A stretch of 64,000 bases of DNA from Gammaproteobacteria bacterium (GCA_002706685.1 PALV01000013.1:124001-188000), one strand, 5' to 3'. Positions 35,757-46,975 are shown, counted from the first letter of the stretch. Numbers and translations: made by a program. Notes: generated from the letters alone by a model not told the origin.

Positions 35757-36320
35757 ATGAGTCTGAACTTCTCATTTGCCATGATTCTGGCAGGGGTCAA
35801 TATCCTGGTTGCGGGTGCTGCCCATGCCGGCCAATCGTCAATCATTATACCTGCACAGTTTACTTCCGAAACACAGGCGGTGATCCATGCCGCAAATATG
35901 TACAACCCGGTATCTGTCGAAGAAGATCGTGAATTCATGGGCATCATTTTCAGCGAGACCAGCAACGGGATTACTCTGTACGGCTACACGGTGGGTGCAG
36001 GCCATGCTGGACACGACCAGGTAACCGTCACTATCCAGGTGCCAGCCGGTGCACAGAAAATCGCTTTCTGGCATACACATGGCGCACCGCACTGGACCCG
36101 CAATTACTTTTCTACTACTGACACGGAACTGGCAGAGCAATGGCAGATCCCGATCTATCTGGCAGCGCCTGATGGCAAACTGCGCCTGTATGAGCCAGGT
36201 GACTCAACCCTTGGCTTGCGACGAGCCCGGCAACTGGGACTGGCAGGCGAAGACGGAGCCAGTAGTGGAAAGCTGGTCAAGGCGGCCGGCTCATCCGACC
36301 CCGTGCGGATCAGGGCATAA
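35757..36320 (+). CDS. DUF4329 domain protein, exported
   Basis: A 187-residue protein with a signal peptide (NILVAGAAHA|GQS). The central motif is FWHTHGAPHWTRNYFSTTD, the His-x-His ... Ser-x-x-Asp arrangement of JAB/JAMM-like metalloenzymes that DUF4329 shares; these occur as deubiquitinase-like or deamidase-like domains, often in polymorphic toxins. Here it is a stand-alone exported protein without toxin-delivery parts. GAGG and GGT precede the ATG at 35757. Its 3' end overlaps the convergent PfpI gene by 11 bp. Confidence 0.72.
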   Translation: MSLNFSFAMILAGVNILVAGAAHAGQSSIIIPAQFTSETQAVIHAANMYNPVSVEEDREFMGIIFSETSNGITLYGYTVGAGHAGHDQVTVTIQVPAGAQKIAFWHTHGAPHWTRNYFSTTDTELAEQWQIPIYLAAPDGKLRLYEPGDSTLGLRRARQLGLAGEDGASSGKLVKAAGSSDPVRIRA

Positions 36321-36933
36321 GGTCGAGAGCGGGGCTGCTGAACTCCATCTGGGTTGCAGTGGCCCGTGCCAGGGACGGCGATATTAATCGCGACACCAGA
36401 TACAGGCTCATGTCGATACCTGCTGTAATCCCCGCAGAGGTCACAATATTGCCAGCAACGACCCAGCGTGTTTCCGGGTCCGGATCGACCTGCAGATGCG
36501 GGAACTGGCGTTGCAGATCGGCTTTGTCTTCCCAGTGGGTGGTTACATTTTGATTTTTTAATATGCCTGCCGCCGCGAGCAGAAAGGCGCCGGTGCAGAC
36601 AGACGCGACCACCCCGGCTGTGGCAGCAGCGCCAGCCAGCCACTGCTGCACTGGCCGCTTGTGCATTTCATCTGTGTGGTCGCCTCCGGAAATCAGCAGC
36701 ACATCAAGGTGTGGATGTTCCTCCATGCTGAAGTCTGACATGACCTGATAGCCAGCCCGCGCAGTCACCAGGCCGCCGTGCTGGCTGATCAGCCAGGTAT
36801 TAAAGACTGGCTCGCCGTGCTTGACAGCCTCGCGTCCTGCAATACGAGTGGCGGTTGTGAACACCTCAAAAGGGCCCGAAAAATCCAGCACCTCCGCCCG
36901 TTCATAAATATAGATACCGATATTGATAGTCAT
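36310..36933 (-). CDS. DJ-1/PfpI family protein
   Basis: A 207-residue class I glutamine-amidotransferase-like protein. Nucleophile Cys in ASVCTGAFLLAAAG, acidic partner in GPFEVF, and LLISGGDHTDEM. This is the layout of isonitrile-hydratase-like and AraC-type amidase domains but with no DNA-binding domain. ATG 36933 has CGGAG 7 bases upstream; the longer frame to 36972 overlaps the PQQ dehydrogenase stop. It starts 5 bp after that gene, so the two are probably co-transcribed. Confidence 0.82.
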   Translation of the reverse strand: MTINIGIYIYERAEVLDFSGPFEVFTTATRIAGREAVKHGEPVFNTWLISQHGGLVTARAGYQVMSDFSMEEHPHLDVLLISGGDHTDEMHKRPVQQWLAGAAATAGVVASVCTGAFLLAAAGILKNQNVTTHWEDKADLQRQFPHLQVDPDPETRWVVAGNIVTSAGITAGIDMSLYLVSRLISPSLARATATQMEFSSPALDLMP

Positions 36934-36937
36934 CGGG

Positions 36938-39280
36938 TCACTCCGGGGCTGATGAGGGCAAAGACAGAACATAACGACTCAGCAGCTTAATCTGCGTGTC
37001 ATTCAGTTGCAGCGCAAACGCTGGCATTTCCACACCCCCATCGCTGATCATGCGCTGAACCCGGGTCTGGTCAACAAGACCGGTCAGCGATGGCGCCGAG
37101 CCGCCGGGCAATCCCGCGCCGGTATTTCCATGACAGGCCGCACAGGTTTGTTCGAAAAGAGCCATTGCAGACTGTCGTTCTTCTTCAGACAAACTAACCA
37201 CCGCCATACTTGCGGACGCGGAAGTGGTCACTGCAGTCCCGGAGCCCGTTGTGCCTGCATCGCTTGCAGAGTCGGCCACCGGCGCGCCCGGCAGTGCCAG
37301 CGCAACCAGTTCGGCCGGGTGCTCTGCCGTTGCTACCGCAATCACGATGTATTGAAAGCCATCATGAAAATACGTCATCGGGGCGCCGCTTGCTTTAGCG
37401 GGCAGCTCCAGCTCCGCCAATACTTCCCCTGTTGCTTTGTTGTAAGCCCTGAACATCGGCCCGCCAGGGTCTCCGCTCAGATGGCCTGCCTCAGCCAGAA
37501 ACAATAATTCGGCCGTCAGGAGAGGCGATGGCCGGATCATGGGGTGCCCCATATTGGCAAAGTCCAGATCCAGACCCTGCAGGGCCGGGTGTTCCTTAAT
37601 GTAGTCAGAAGCCGGACCAATGCTGCGAGACCAGATGTGCTCGCCACGGTTCATATCCGTTGCGGTTATCAGACTCCATGGTGGACGTGTAACAGGCAAA
37701 CCGCGCGGACCCTGAATGAACACTGATGGTGCACGCAGGAACCGCCAGTCAGTGCGACCTGGCTCCGGGTCAAGCAGACCAGCCGCCATCGGCGCGTTGC
37801 GTAACGGCACAAACATCATGCCCGTCTCTGGGTCGAAGGCAGCGCCATTCCAGTTGGAGCCGCCCTGATAGCCAGGGTTAACCCAGGTGCCCTGTGTACC
37901 ACCCTTTCTTATTGGAGTCGGAGGCATATACATGGGGCCGGTCACATACTGGGCCGCAATCGCCAGGGCCTCTGAGCGTAGTTCGGGAGTGAAATCGATC
38001 AGGTCCTCTTCGTGAAAACCCTGAGAGAGATAGGGTGGCGGCCGGGTCGGAAAGGGTTGTGTCGCCGAGCTTTGTTCGCCAGGCACTTCGCTTTGAGGCA
38101 CCGCACGGTCCTCTATCGGCCACAATGGCTCACCGGTGATGCGGTCGAATACAAATGACATGCCCTGCTTCGTCAGCTGGGTAACAGCCTTCACGTGGCG
38201 CCCATCCACAAGTACATCACCAAGGATCGGCGCAGCTGGCGGATCATAATCCCACAGCCCGTGTCGCGTCAGTTGATAGTGCCAGACCAGCTCTCCAGTG
38301 CGGCCATCGAGACAGACCAGACTCTGCGCAAACAGATTGTCACCGTGTCGATGACCACCATAAAAATCATTGGACCCTGCTTCTACCGGCAAGTAGATAT
38401 AGCCCGTCTCCTCATCGACGCTCATCATTGACCAGACACCGGTATTTCCTGCATAGCGCCAGGAGTCACCCTCCCAGGTCTCATGCCCCGGTTCACCAGG
38501 CTGCGGTATTGTATTGAAGCGCCAGATCAGCTCACCTGTGCGAACATCGAAGCCGCGGATATGACCCGGCGTTGCTGCCACATTGGGTGCGGTGATTGTA
38601 CCTACAACCTGAGCCACAACCACATCACCAACAATGGCAGGAGGCGATGAAGAACCTACGGAATCAGCATCAGATCCATCAGGGTAGAGACCTTCTTTCA
38701 GAAGCACGGTGCCGTTGTCGCCAAAAGCCGTGTCCGCCTGTCCAGTCCTGGCATCTATGGACAACAGACGCCCATCGAGAGTGTTGTGAAATATTCGCGC
38801 CTGCTCGCCGTCCGTCCAGTACGCCAATGATCGACTGCCCAGTCCCAGGCCTCGGTCATCCACAGACGCCGGTTGTGGATCGTACTGCCATAATACCTCG
38901 CCATTTGCCGGGTCCAGAGCAACCACCTGGTGCTGACCACTTGGCACATACAGAACGCCATCCACCATCAGCGGTGTTGCTTTCAGGTTTCGATCCGGCC
39001 GATCGCCCAATGGCAGGGCTTGCCAGCGCCACACGGCCTGAAGGGAATGAACATTTTCGGCGTTGATCTGCGACAGATTCGAGTAGCGAGTGAAGCCCTG
39101 ATCACCACCCCAGGTGTGCCACTCACCATCGGGGGCCCCATATTGCGCCCCCGCCGGGACAGCCAGCGCCATCAGTATCAGAACACCGGATGACCGTGAG
39201 CTAGTTGAGCGCACGCTGTTCCACAATCTCCTGCAAACGTCCGACCGACGTCTCGAGGGCATCTCTGGCCTCTTCATCAT
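36938..39280 (-). CDS. PQQ-dependent dehydrogenase with C-terminal cytochrome c domain
   Basis: Periplasmic quinohemoprotein of about 780 residues. Signal peptide ends near PAGA|QYG; the eight-bladed PQQ propeller follows (WHTWGGDQGFTRYSNLSQIN, then tryptophan-docking repeats such as NGEVLWQYDP, TGELIWRFNT, TGELVWHYQL). The C-terminal domain has CAACHGNTGAG and a distal Met, a heme c site. The start at 39280 has AAGG 6 bases upstream and gives a full signal peptide; it overlaps the kinase 3' end by 80 bp. The substrate, likely an alcohol or sugar, is not readable. Confidence 0.9.
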   Translation of the reverse strand: MMKRPEMPSRRRSDVCRRLWNSVRSTSSRSSGVLILMALAVPAGAQYGAPDGEWHTWGGDQGFTRYSNLSQINAENVHSLQAVWRWQALPLGDRPDRNLKATPLMVDGVLYVPSGQHQVVALDPANGEVLWQYDPQPASVDDRGLGLGSRSLAYWTDGEQARIFHNTLDGRLLSIDARTGQADTAFGDNGTVLLKEGLYPDGSDADSVGSSSPPAIVGDVVVAQVVGTITAPNVAATPGHIRGFDVRTGELIWRFNTIPQPGEPGHETWEGDSWRYAGNTGVWSMMSVDEETGYIYLPVEAGSNDFYGGHRHGDNLFAQSLVCLDGRTGELVWHYQLTRHGLWDYDPPAAPILGDVLVDGRHVKAVTQLTKQGMSFVFDRITGEPLWPIEDRAVPQSEVPGEQSSATQPFPTRPPPYLSQGFHEEDLIDFTPELRSEALAIAAQYVTGPMYMPPTPIRKGGTQGTWVNPGYQGGSNWNGAAFDPETGMMFVPLRNAPMAAGLLDPEPGRTDWRFLRAPSVFIQGPRGLPVTRPPWSLITATDMNRGEHIWSRSIGPASDYIKEHPALQGLDLDFANMGHPMIRPSPLLTAELLFLAEAGHLSGDPGGPMFRAYNKATGEVLAELELPAKASGAPMTYFHDGFQYIVIAVATAEHPAELVALALPGAPVADSASDAGTTGSGTAVTTSASASMAVVSLSEEERQSAMALFEQTCAACHGNTGAGLPGGSAPSLTGLVDQTRVQRMISDGGVEMPAFALQLNDTQIKLLSRYVLSLPSSAPE

Positions 39281-42200
39281 GATTAACCTTGGACAAAACG
39301 AAGTATGCAGTACGGGCCACCTGACGCCATCTAGGATTGGAGGGTAGTTTCTCAAGCGACAGGTAACGATTCATTGACCGCGTACGCAGACGCCCGTTAT
39401 CGACGCTGACACTCCAGATTCGGCTCTTTTCTGCCAGATCAATAATGGACTCGCCGGTGATTTTCTGCCAGTAGTAGTGACAGTCCTGCATGACTTTCAC
39501 CAAAGCTTCGCGATAAGCCTCCTCGCTGTCCTCATTATCCACACTGAGTGTGGTTGAGAGTTTGGAGATCAGCGAGTCTATATACTTCAGCTCGTCGACC
39601 AGCTCACTGTGTTTGTGCAGATCCTCGGGTTTGATATTCGACAGATATTCGCCAAGGGTCTGTGTCCGCTCCACGTTGCGGTTAATCTCGGCAACAATCT
39701 GCGGCAGGCTGAGCGACTCCGGATCATTATTATCCGTTTCCTGATCAGGAGACGCCGACATAGCTGCCGATCTGTCTTTTTCAAATACGATCAGATAAAA
39801 CTCCTGATCCATCTGATCAATAGTCAGCAGACAGAAACGACCTGTTTCTCCCGCAAGCTCAAAGTCGAAATATTCAATGTCCTCACGCCGCGAAATCATC
39901 GCCTCGTTAAACGGAAAATGAACCGCATCAGCAAGCGCCGGTGAACGATTGATCAATGCATCAGCGACGCGATTAACTGACTGTTGCAGATAGTCCTGAC
40001 TATTGATATCGAGCAATTGCTGGGCAGGTTCGTTGGCATAGATCAAAACCCCGGCTTCATCAACCGCAAGCAATGGGTCACCTGTCACATCCAGCAGCGC
40101 TGCAAGCCGCTGCTCTCGTTGGCGCAATCGTTTCTCGTTTTCTTCGTATCGCTGCAATTGCCAGTTGAGGCGCTGGTTGTCGCGCCGGACCTGCTGCAGC
40201 AACATCAGCTCAAACTGTTTATCAATTCTGACTCGCAGCTCTTCTTTGCTGAAAGGCTTGGTGATGTAGTCGTTAGCGCCCAGACTAAGACCTTTGACAA
40301 GGTCCTCAGCGCGGTTTTTAGCAGTAAGAATCACAATTGGGAGTTCATCCGCGTCATAGCGTTTACGCATGATCTGGCATACCTGGTAGCCGGTCATGAC
40401 AGGCATCATCAGGTCCAGTATCACCATATCCGGCTTGACCTGACTGAGCTTCTCCAGCGCCTCTGCGCCACTGAGAGCCGTTATCAGGTCGTAGTGTTCC
40501 GACAAGTGTGATTCCACAATCCTGAGGTTCAGATACTCATCGTCAACCACCAGAATACGCCCGCGTGACTTGCGGTTCCGGGCAGGACTCTCCATTACAG
40601 TCGTATCTGATGCATCGTCAGATGCCCGACGTCGATCAACATTCAGACCGGTTGCCTTCAGCGCCGCAGACAGCTCAGCCGGAGCATTTATATCAACACT
40701 GACGTCCTTACTGGCCTGGGCACTGTTCTGCTTTGCTGCTTTCTTGCCTTCAGGCAGGGCCTTCTTCAGTGGGAGATCAAAGTAGAACAGTGATCCCTCG
40801 CCCTGCGTGCTGCGCAACACAATCTCCGAGCCATGCAGTTCAAGCAGGCGCTGCGAAATAGAGAGTCCAAGCCCTGTTCCACCTGCTTTTCGTGCCTCGG
40901 CAGAGTCAACCTGGTAGAAACGCTGGAATATCTGTTTCTGATCCTCAGCCGAAATGCCGATACCGGTATCACGAACGGAAACCCGCACATCCAGATCCAG
41001 AACTTCAACCGCAATAGTGACACTGCCATGCGGCGTAAACTTGATGGCATTGGCCACCAGGTTGAACAACACCTGCTGCAGCCGATCCTCGTCCCCTTCA
41101 ACAATGACCTGCCCCGGCGGATAATTTTCAACCAGCTTGATGGGTTTCTCACCAATCAAAGGACGCGTCATGCGGGCCACAACCTCACAAACCTCTTTCA
41201 GGTCAGTGTCGTTACGATTAAGCGCCAGCTGTCCATTTTTCATAGCGGAGAAGTCAATGACATCATTGACCAGACTTGAGAGCCGTTGCGCGCTGACCTT
41301 CATCAAGGTCAATGTTTCACGCTGCGATGTTGTCAGTGTGGTCGACTGCTGATCTGCCAGCATGATTTCAGCCAGGCCGATGATGCCAGTCAGTGGCGTG
41401 CGCAACTCGTGTGACACATTGGCGATAAACTCTTCTTTGACGCTGTCGGCTTGCTGCAGAGCATCAATTTTTAACTGATTGGCCTTCAGCAGGTCTTCCT
41501 GAGCCGCGCGGTAGCCTTCCATCATGTTCTGCAGTCGATCACTGAGTCCGACGGCCAGCACGGTGATCGCCAGCAGTGATGCGAGCTGAATGCCGTTGTA
41601 GGCGAGCAGTGGTGGAATCAGTACACCCAGACGCTGGGTCAGTTCCAGCAACACACCGACCAGCAGTATGATCCATGCAGAGATGAAGAAACTCGCTGCC
41701 CGAGACCCGCGCCGCTGCGCCCGCAGTGCTCCAATCGAGATGATCAGCATATTGAAGGCCGTTGCTGTCAACGCCATACGATTAACCAGCGACGCGTTTA
41801 GCACGAATGAAATCAGGATGGCACCCGCCACGACCAGAATATAGACTGTGGCCGCACGGTCGATACGCCGATCAATCTGGGGCAGATTGAGAAAGCGCTG
41901 GACAAAGGCCATGACAAACAGACAGACCAACAATGCGATGACTCCGGTGGCTTTGTTGGACCACTGAGGACTTTCTGGCCACAGGTACTGATAGGCCAGC
42001 CCCATGGAAGTCAGTGAGTACAAGCCGCCGAACAGCACGATCAGACCGAAGTACAGGAAACCTGTTTCACGGCTGGTGTGCCAGACAGTAAAACTGTAGA
42101 TCGCAATCATCAGCATCAGGCCAAAATAAAGACCCGAGGTGAACAGGGATCGCTGGGACTCTGATGCAAAGAACTGCTCATCACCCAACATCAGTGGGAA

Positions 42201-42770
42201 CTGGAGTGAGCCGGAAGTCTCTACCCGGAAATAGATTGACTGCGCCTGATCAGGCAACACAGGGAATTCAAAGTTGATACTGCGGTGGGCACGATCGCGG
42301 GCACGAAATGGCAAGGAGGCGCCGGCTGACTTTTGTACCCATTCACCTTCTTCCTGAAAGTAGAAGTCCACGCGAGTCAGTTGCGTGAAGGTTGTGAAAG
42401 CAATCCACTGTTCCAGTTCGTCAAAGCGATTATCCAGATCGATCCTCACCCATAGGGCACCGCCGCGATAACCGAGATTTGGCTGTCCCGGAGCAACCCA
42501 GGGCTGGCCCTGCGTTTCCAGCTGCAGACGTGCCTGATCAAAGCTCAGCTCGCCCTCGGCATCATCCAGCAGCAGCATTTCGGAACCTGGCACCATACCG
42601 CCGCCAAAGCTGTCCAGATCCAGAGCGCTGACAGGCCTGGCGAACAGCAATAGCAGCAGAATTGCCCACAGCAGGAACATCACCCCAAGGTGATTTCCCC
42701 CGGGATGAGCGGCCGCACCCACCGTTCTGGAATCGGTTTTGTAGTTATCGCAATGCTCTCTGGTTTCCAT
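39201..42770 (-). CDS. Hybrid sensor histidine kinase: 7TMR-DISM, HisKA, HATPase, REC, PAS
   Basis: About 1189 residues. Exported 7TMR-DISM sensor domain ([23 protein letters not shown]) after a signal segment, seven membrane helices, then HisKA with [10 protein letters not shown] (His near 452), HATPase with GIGISAEDQ and [13 protein letters not shown], a REC domain (VILDLMMP, Asp near 786), a PAS domain and a C-terminal helical part containing [16 protein letters not shown]. No HPt or separate regulator adjoins. Start uncertain: 42770 chosen (AGG upstream); 42680 is an alternative. It lies between two PQQ dehydrogenases, one of which (36938-39280) is co-directional and overlapping. Confidence 0.88.
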   Translation of the reverse strand: METREHCDNYKTDSRTVGAAAHPGGNHLGVMFLLWAILLLLLFARPVSALDLDSFGGGMVPGSEMLLLDDAEGELSFDQARLQLETQGQPWVAPGQPNLGYRGGALWVRIDLDNRFDELEQWIAFTTFTQLTRVDFYFQEEGEWVQKSAGASLPFRARDRAHRSINFEFPVLPDQAQSIYFRVETSGSLQFPLMLGDEQFFASESQRSLFTSGLYFGLMLMIAIYSFTVWHTSRETGFLYFGLIVLFGGLYSLTSMGLAYQYLWPESPQWSNKATGVIALLVCLFVMAFVQRFLNLPQIDRRIDRAATVYILVVAGAILISFVLNASLVNRMALTATAFNMLIISIGALRAQRRGSRAASFFISAWIILLVGVLLELTQRLGVLIPPLLAYNGIQLASLLAITVLAVGLSDRLQNMMEGYRAAQEDLLKANQLKIDALQQADSVKEEFIANVSHELRTPLTGIIGLAEIMLADQQSTTLTTSQRETLTLMKVSAQRLSSLVNDVIDFSAMKNGQLALNRNDTDLKEVCEVVARMTRPLIGEKPIKLVENYPPGQVIVEGDEDRLQQVLFNLVANAIKFTPHGSVTIAVEVLDLDVRVSVRDTGIGISAEDQKQIFQRFYQVDSAEARKAGGTGLGLSISQRLLELHGSEIVLRSTQGEGSLFYFDLPLKKALPEGKKAAKQNSAQASKDVSVDINAPAELSAALKATGLNVDRRRASDDASDTTVMESPARNRKSRGRILVVDDEYLNLRIVESHLSEHYDLITALSGAEALEKLSQVKPDMVILDLMMPVMTGYQVCQIMRKRYDADELPIVILTAKNRAEDLVKGLSLGANDYITKPFSKEELRVRIDKQFELMLLQQVRRDNQRLNWQLQRYEENEKRLRQREQRLAALLDVTGDPLLAVDEAGVLIYANEPAQQLLDINSQDYLQQSVNRVADALINRSPALADAVHFPFNEAMISRREDIEYFDFELAGETGRFCLLTIDQMDQEFYLIVFEKDRSAAMSASPDQETDNNDPESLSLPQIVAEINRNVERTQTLGEYLSNIKPEDLHKHSELVDELKYIDSLISKLSTTLSVDNEDSEEAYREALVKVMQDCHYYWQKITGESIIDLAEKSRIWSVSVDNGRLRTRSMNRYLSLEKLPSNPRWRQVARTAYFVLSKVNHDEEARDALETSVGRLQEIVEQRALN

Positions 42771-42890
42771 ACCGGGCCTGTGACGCTGTCGGGTATACTC
42801 AACCACTCGAATCATATAGAGTTTATGCCAACAATAATACCAGCGGATAGCATCATGCCCATATCAAAAACCCATCGAAGCCCATCAATT

Positions 42891-45029
42891 ATGAACAACA
42901 TCATGTCTGGCAGAATCTCCGCATTGCCGCTTGGCCTGAGCCTGATCGGCCTGGTGGCTGCGTGCAGCCCGTCTGAAGACGCTTCCGAAGCAGGTATCGC
43001 TACCTATCATGCCGAACAGGCTGAGCGAGGCGCCATGGTTTACCAGGCACAATGTGCTCTTTGCCATGGCACAGCGCTACAGGGCGGTGGCGCGGGGCCA
43101 GCCTTGAGCGGGGAAGCATTTGGCAGCCGCTGGTCAGACCAGTCCATGAGTGCGCTGGTTCAGCTGATCAGCACCAGCATGCCTCCGGCAGGTTCCTCGG
43201 ACCTGAGCCAGGAGGACTATCTGGACGTTACCGCCTACATACTGCAGAACAATCAGATTCTGGCCGGTGAAATGGCCCTTGTGGCTGACAGCAGCTACAC
43301 ATTGAGTGATTTTCCGCGCAGTACTGCTGCCCCCGCTGCCCCCACAGAGTCTGCCAACAGCGTGTTCCCACAAGGGTCTGCTGAGCAGGAAGAGTTGGGA
43401 GTGACTGTCGCCGGCTCAGTAGACGACTTTACGCCGCTGTCCTCCGCAGAGCTTATGAACCCTTCTCCAGAAGACTGGCTGATGTGGCGCGGCAATCCGC
43501 AGGCCTGGAGTTACAGCGCACTGGACCAGGTTAACGTAGACAACGTCAACTCGCTGCGGCTGGAATGGGTGTGGAATATGCATGAAGGCGACTCAGAGCC
43601 CGCGCCAATTGTTTATGACGGGATCATGTACCTGATTAACCCCGGCAATGTCATTCAGGCTCTGGATGCGCGCAATGGTGAGCTGATCTGGGAGCATGAG
43701 GCCGGGCCCAACAGTGGCGAAGATATGCGCAGCATTGCCATCTACGACGACAAGATCATTCAGGCAACCACCGATGCCCGCCTGGTCGCACTCAATGCCC
43801 GAACCGGAGAACAGGTCTGGGAACAGGTTGTTGCCGACAGCAGCAAAGGTTTTGCCAACTCAAGCGGCCCGCTCATTGCGGACGACAAAGTCATCGTGGG
43901 CCTGGCCAATTGCGCAACTTACATCCCTGAGGACTGTTACATCAGCGCCTACAGCGCGGATACCGGTGAGCTTCAGTGGCGCTTCAATACGATTGCCAAA
44001 ACCGGCGAACCTGGCGGCGACACCTGGGGTGATCTGGATGACCTTTATCGTGCTGGTGGTGAGACCTGGATCACCGGCAGCTATGACCCGGAAACACGTC
44101 TGACGTATTGGGGGGTTGCGCAGGCAAAACCCTGGGCGCCACCCAGCCGCCACATGTCCATCCACGATGCTGGCCTTTACACCAATTCCACCCTCGCGAT
44201 TGATGTCGATACCGGGGAGCTGGCCTGGCATTTCCAGCACGTGCCGGGCGAAGCCCTGGACCTGGATGAAGTGTTCGAGCGCGTTCTGGTCGATCGCAAT
44301 GGACGAAAACTGGTGCTGTCGCTGGGCAAGCACGGCATCCTGTGGAAGAACGATCGCGAAACAGGCGAGTTCCTGGGCTTCAAGGAAACCATGTATCAGA
44401 ACGTGTTCAGCCACATCGACCCAGAGACAGGTGCGGTGACCTATCGGGAGGATATCGTCAACGCACAGCTTGATGAGTGGATTCCGGCCTGCCCCAGCAG
44501 CGCCGGCGGCAAGAACTGGCACTCCATGAGCTACCATGCACCAAGCAACTCCCTGATTGCACCTCTGAGCCAGACCTGCCTGGACAACCGTGCCCGGGAA
44601 GTCGCCCTGGAGCCTGGCTCCGGCGGACTGGCCAGTAACCGTCGCTTCTATGAAATGCCTGATACCAACGGCAACCTTGGCAAGCTCGCAGCCTACGATG
44701 TGGATACCATGGAAGAGCGCTGGAGTTACGAACAGCGCGCCTCGTTCATAACCGGCGTGCTCTCCACTGCCGGCAACCTGGCATTTGTGGGAGACCTGGA
44801 CCGACGCTTTCGCGCGTTTAACGCCGAAACAGGGGATATCGTCTGGGAAACCCGGCTTGGCACAGCTGTGCAGGGCCATCCTCTGACATTCAGCATCGAC
44901 GGCAAGCAATACATTGCAGTGACTACCGCGAATGGCGGCACGAGTCCCAGAATGGTACCGCGGGTGGTATCAACTGACATCAATCCGCCGCGGAGCGGCA
45001 ATGCCGTGTACGTGTTTGCTCTACCCTGA
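42891..45029 (+). CDS. PQQ-dependent quinohemoprotein with N-terminal cytochrome c domain, lipoprotein
   Basis: Signal with lipobox (GLVAAC), then a heme c domain ([14 protein letters not shown], distal SMPP) at about 45-130, then a PQQ propeller from about 200 ([61 protein letters not shown]). Domain order is the reverse of the 36938-39280 enzyme. Start uncertain: 42891 gives a compact lipoprotein signal; 42855 is equally possible. Divergent from the hybrid kinase. Confidence 0.87.
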   Translation: MNNIMSGRISALPLGLSLIGLVAACSPSEDASEAGIATYHAEQAERGAMVYQAQCALCHGTALQGGGAGPALSGEAFGSRWSDQSMSALVQLISTSMPPAGSSDLSQEDYLDVTAYILQNNQILAGEMALVADSSYTLSDFPRSTAAPAAPTESANSVFPQGSAEQEELGVTVAGSVDDFTPLSSAELMNPSPEDWLMWRGNPQAWSYSALDQVNVDNVNSLRLEWVWNMHEGDSEPAPIVYDGIMYLINPGNVIQALDARNGELIWEHEAGPNSGEDMRSIAIYDDKIIQATTDARLVALNARTGEQVWEQVVADSSKGFANSSGPLIADDKVIVGLANCATYIPEDCYISAYSADTGELQWRFNTIAKTGEPGGDTWGDLDDLYRAGGETWITGSYDPETRLTYWGVAQAKPWAPPSRHMSIHDAGLYTNSTLAIDVDTGELAWHFQHVPGEALDLDEVFERVLVDRNGRKLVLSLGKHGILWKNDRETGEFLGFKETMYQNVFSHIDPETGAVTYREDIVNAQLDEWIPACPSSAGGKNWHSMSYHAPSNSLIAPLSQTCLDNRAREVALEPGSGGLASNRRFYEMPDTNGNLGKLAAYDVDTMEERWSYEQRASFITGVLSTAGNLAFVGDLDRRFRAFNAETGDIVWETRLGTAVQGHPLTFSIDGKQYIAVTTANGGTSPRMVPRVVSTDINPPRSGNAVYVFALP

Positions 45030-45041
45030 GCAGCAAAGTCC

Positions 45042-45087
45042 GCTGGGAGTCGGTAACACGCAAAAGCAACTTGTTACCGCTTCCAGC
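45042..45087 (+). terminator. Long hairpin after the PQQ dehydrogenase, probable terminator
   Basis: GCTGGGAG-T-CGGTAAC pairs with GTTACCG-CTTCCAGC: 15 pairs, one G-T and one bulged T, around a 15-base loop. It lies 12 bp past the stop and before the convergent permease end. No strong T-run follows. Confidence 0.5.
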
Positions 45088-45102
45088 AGCCCGGGAGCAG
45101 TT

Positions 45103-46869
45103 TTACTGCAACGGGTAAAACAACAGTAAAACGGTGAGGGTGGTTACGCCAACAATAATGTTCATCGGGATACCGGCACGCAGGAAATCAGAAAATCGAT
45201 AACTACCCGGTCCGTAGACCATCAGGTTGGTCTGATAACCCAATGGCGTCGCGAAACTGGCCGATGCCGCTATCATGATCGCAAACATGAAAGGTTCGGG
45301 ATCAAGCCCGGCCTGTTGTGTGATGGCCAGCGCCAAAGGCACCATGATCACTGCGGCCGCATTGTTGGTGATTACCTCGGTCAGCAGCGATACCGCTGCG
45401 TATATAAGCACCAGCAGCAACCATGGACGCCCGCCGCTTAACTCCACAATGGCCAGGGCCAGCGCCGCCGCAACGCCAGTTTTTTGCAAAGCCGCACCCA
45501 GGGCGAATGAAGCGGCAATAGTGATCAGCACTGGCAATTCAAGACTTTTCTCCGCCTGGCTGATTGTCAGACAGCCTGTGGCCATCATGACACCGACAGC
45601 AATCAGTGCAGCATCCAGCATGCTCACGAGATTAAGTCCGGCCGCGCCTACTGCCAGCAGCAGGATGGTCCAGGCCAGTCCAGCCTTCTCGTGCCTCGGT
45701 GCAACTTTGTCCAGATCGTTGACGACCAGAAAGTCCTTGTTGTACTGCTGACGAGTAACAAACGCAGGACGGGCCTCCAGCAACAGCGTGTCACCTGGTT
45801 TGATAATGATATTGCCCAGATTGCCCTCGATACGCTCACCGTTTCGGGCCAGTGCCATGACAACGGCACCATAGCGGTCGTGGAATCGCGAGCTTCGAAT
45901 GGTCTCGCCAACTGCTGCACATGACTGGGAAACAACGACTTCTATCAGCCGCCGCTCTGCGCGGTCCTGCTGCATCAGGGTATTCTCGCCGGCAGACGCC
46001 GTCAGGCCGTTAATGCGCAGTAGATCTGTGACGGCCTCTGTTTCACCAGCAAATACCAATCGGTCACCCGCCAACAATGTCTCTTCAGATGGCGCTGCGG
46101 TAACCACCGAGTCGCCACGGCTGATTTCCACCAGGTATAGTCGCTCCAGATCTCGCAGACCTGCCTTTTCTACGGTCAGTCCAACCAGAGGGCCATGGGG
46201 ATCGACAGCCACCTCAACAGTAAATTCACGCATGTTGGCAAATGGTCTGCGGGCACTTCGATCGGGCAGAACCCTTGGCAGCACCAGCAGCATGAATATA
46301 GTGGAGACCAATACGACAGGCAGACCAATCAGTGTGATGGAGAATATGCCAAACGCATCATTGCCTGTGAGCGATTGATACTGACCAGACACAACCAGGT
46401 TGGTGCTGGTACCGATCATCGTCAGGGTTCCACCTACTATGGCAGCATAGCTGAGAGGAATCAGCAGACGCGAAGGCGCAATACCTATCTTGCGAGACCA
46501 GGAATTGATGGCCGGGATCATGGTGGCCACGACGGGTGTGTTATTGAGAAATGCGCTCAGCGGCAGCACTGGCAAAAAGAGGCGCAGCATGGCGCCTCTT
46601 ATGGACTGTGGTTTACCCAGAAAACGATTGACCAGCAGGTCGATGCCGCCCGAGCCATGCAGTCCGGCGGCGACTGCAAACATTGCCGCGACTGTAATCA
46701 GCCCGGGATTCGCGAATCCTGCAAGCGCCTCAGTCGGCGTCAGAACCCCGGCCAGACTCAGGATTGCCAGGGCTGTCATCAGTACCACGTGAGCCGGCAA
46801 CCGGGTAGTGATCAGCGTCAGCAGAACGCCGGCGGTCAACCCGAGAGACAACAATGCCTGCCAATCCAT
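45103..46869 (-). CDS. SLC13-type permease with TrkA-C domains
   Basis: Inner-membrane anion/Na+ transporter-like protein of 588 residues: membrane helices, then two TrkA-C (RCK C-terminal) domains in the middle (VEVAVDPHGPLVGLTVEKAGL and VVSQSCAAVGETIRSSRF), then more helices. Characteristic hairpin motifs are FLNNTPVVATMIP and TSTNLVVSG in the first half, repeated as ITNNAAAVIMVP and SFATPLGYQTNLMVYGPG in the second. Relatives carry dicarboxylates, sulfate or other anions; substrate not assigned. Confidence 0.9.
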   Translation of the reverse strand: MDWQALLSLGLTAGVLLTLITTRLPAHVVLMTALAILSLAGVLTPTEALAGFANPGLITVAAMFAVAAGLHGSGGIDLLVNRFLGKPQSIRGAMLRLFLPVLPLSAFLNNTPVVATMIPAINSWSRKIGIAPSRLLIPLSYAAIVGGTLTMIGTSTNLVVSGQYQSLTGNDAFGIFSITLIGLPVVLVSTIFMLLVLPRVLPDRSARRPFANMREFTVEVAVDPHGPLVGLTVEKAGLRDLERLYLVEISRGDSVVTAAPSEETLLAGDRLVFAGETEAVTDLLRINGLTASAGENTLMQQDRAERRLIEVVVSQSCAAVGETIRSSRFHDRYGAVVMALARNGERIEGNLGNIIIKPGDTLLLEARPAFVTRQQYNKDFLVVNDLDKVAPRHEKAGLAWTILLLAVGAAGLNLVSMLDAALIAVGVMMATGCLTISQAEKSLELPVLITIAASFALGAALQKTGVAAALALAIVELSGGRPWLLLVLIYAAVSLLTEVITNNAAAVIMVPLALAITQQAGLDPEPFMFAIMIAASASFATPLGYQTNLMVYGPGSYRFSDFLRAGIPMNIIVGVTTLTVLLLFYPLQ

Positions 46870-46946
46870 AATAATTCACCTGAAAACCCACTGAGGGAAT
46901 GAACGGATTGGCAGTATAGAGCAGCGTTTATATTACATAAAAGAAT

Positions 46947-46964
46947 ATTTAATTATAATTAAAT
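46947..46964. promoter_or_regulatory. Perfect 18-bp palindrome upstream of the SLC13 permease gene
   Basis: ATTTAATTATAATTAAAT, identical on both strands, 78 bp before the permease start and 12 bp past the pirin stop. It is too AT-rich to be sure, but a perfect 18-mer palindrome in a promoter gap is a candidate operator. Confidence 0.4.
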
Positions 46965-46975
46965 CGACTTTAAGA

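Noticed and set aside
43860..44909. Long 349-codon open frame on the minus strand inside the PQQ dehydrogenase
   Set aside because: It lies antisense to a gene with clear propeller motifs, has no recognisable domain, and high-GC coding strands often leave long antisense frames.
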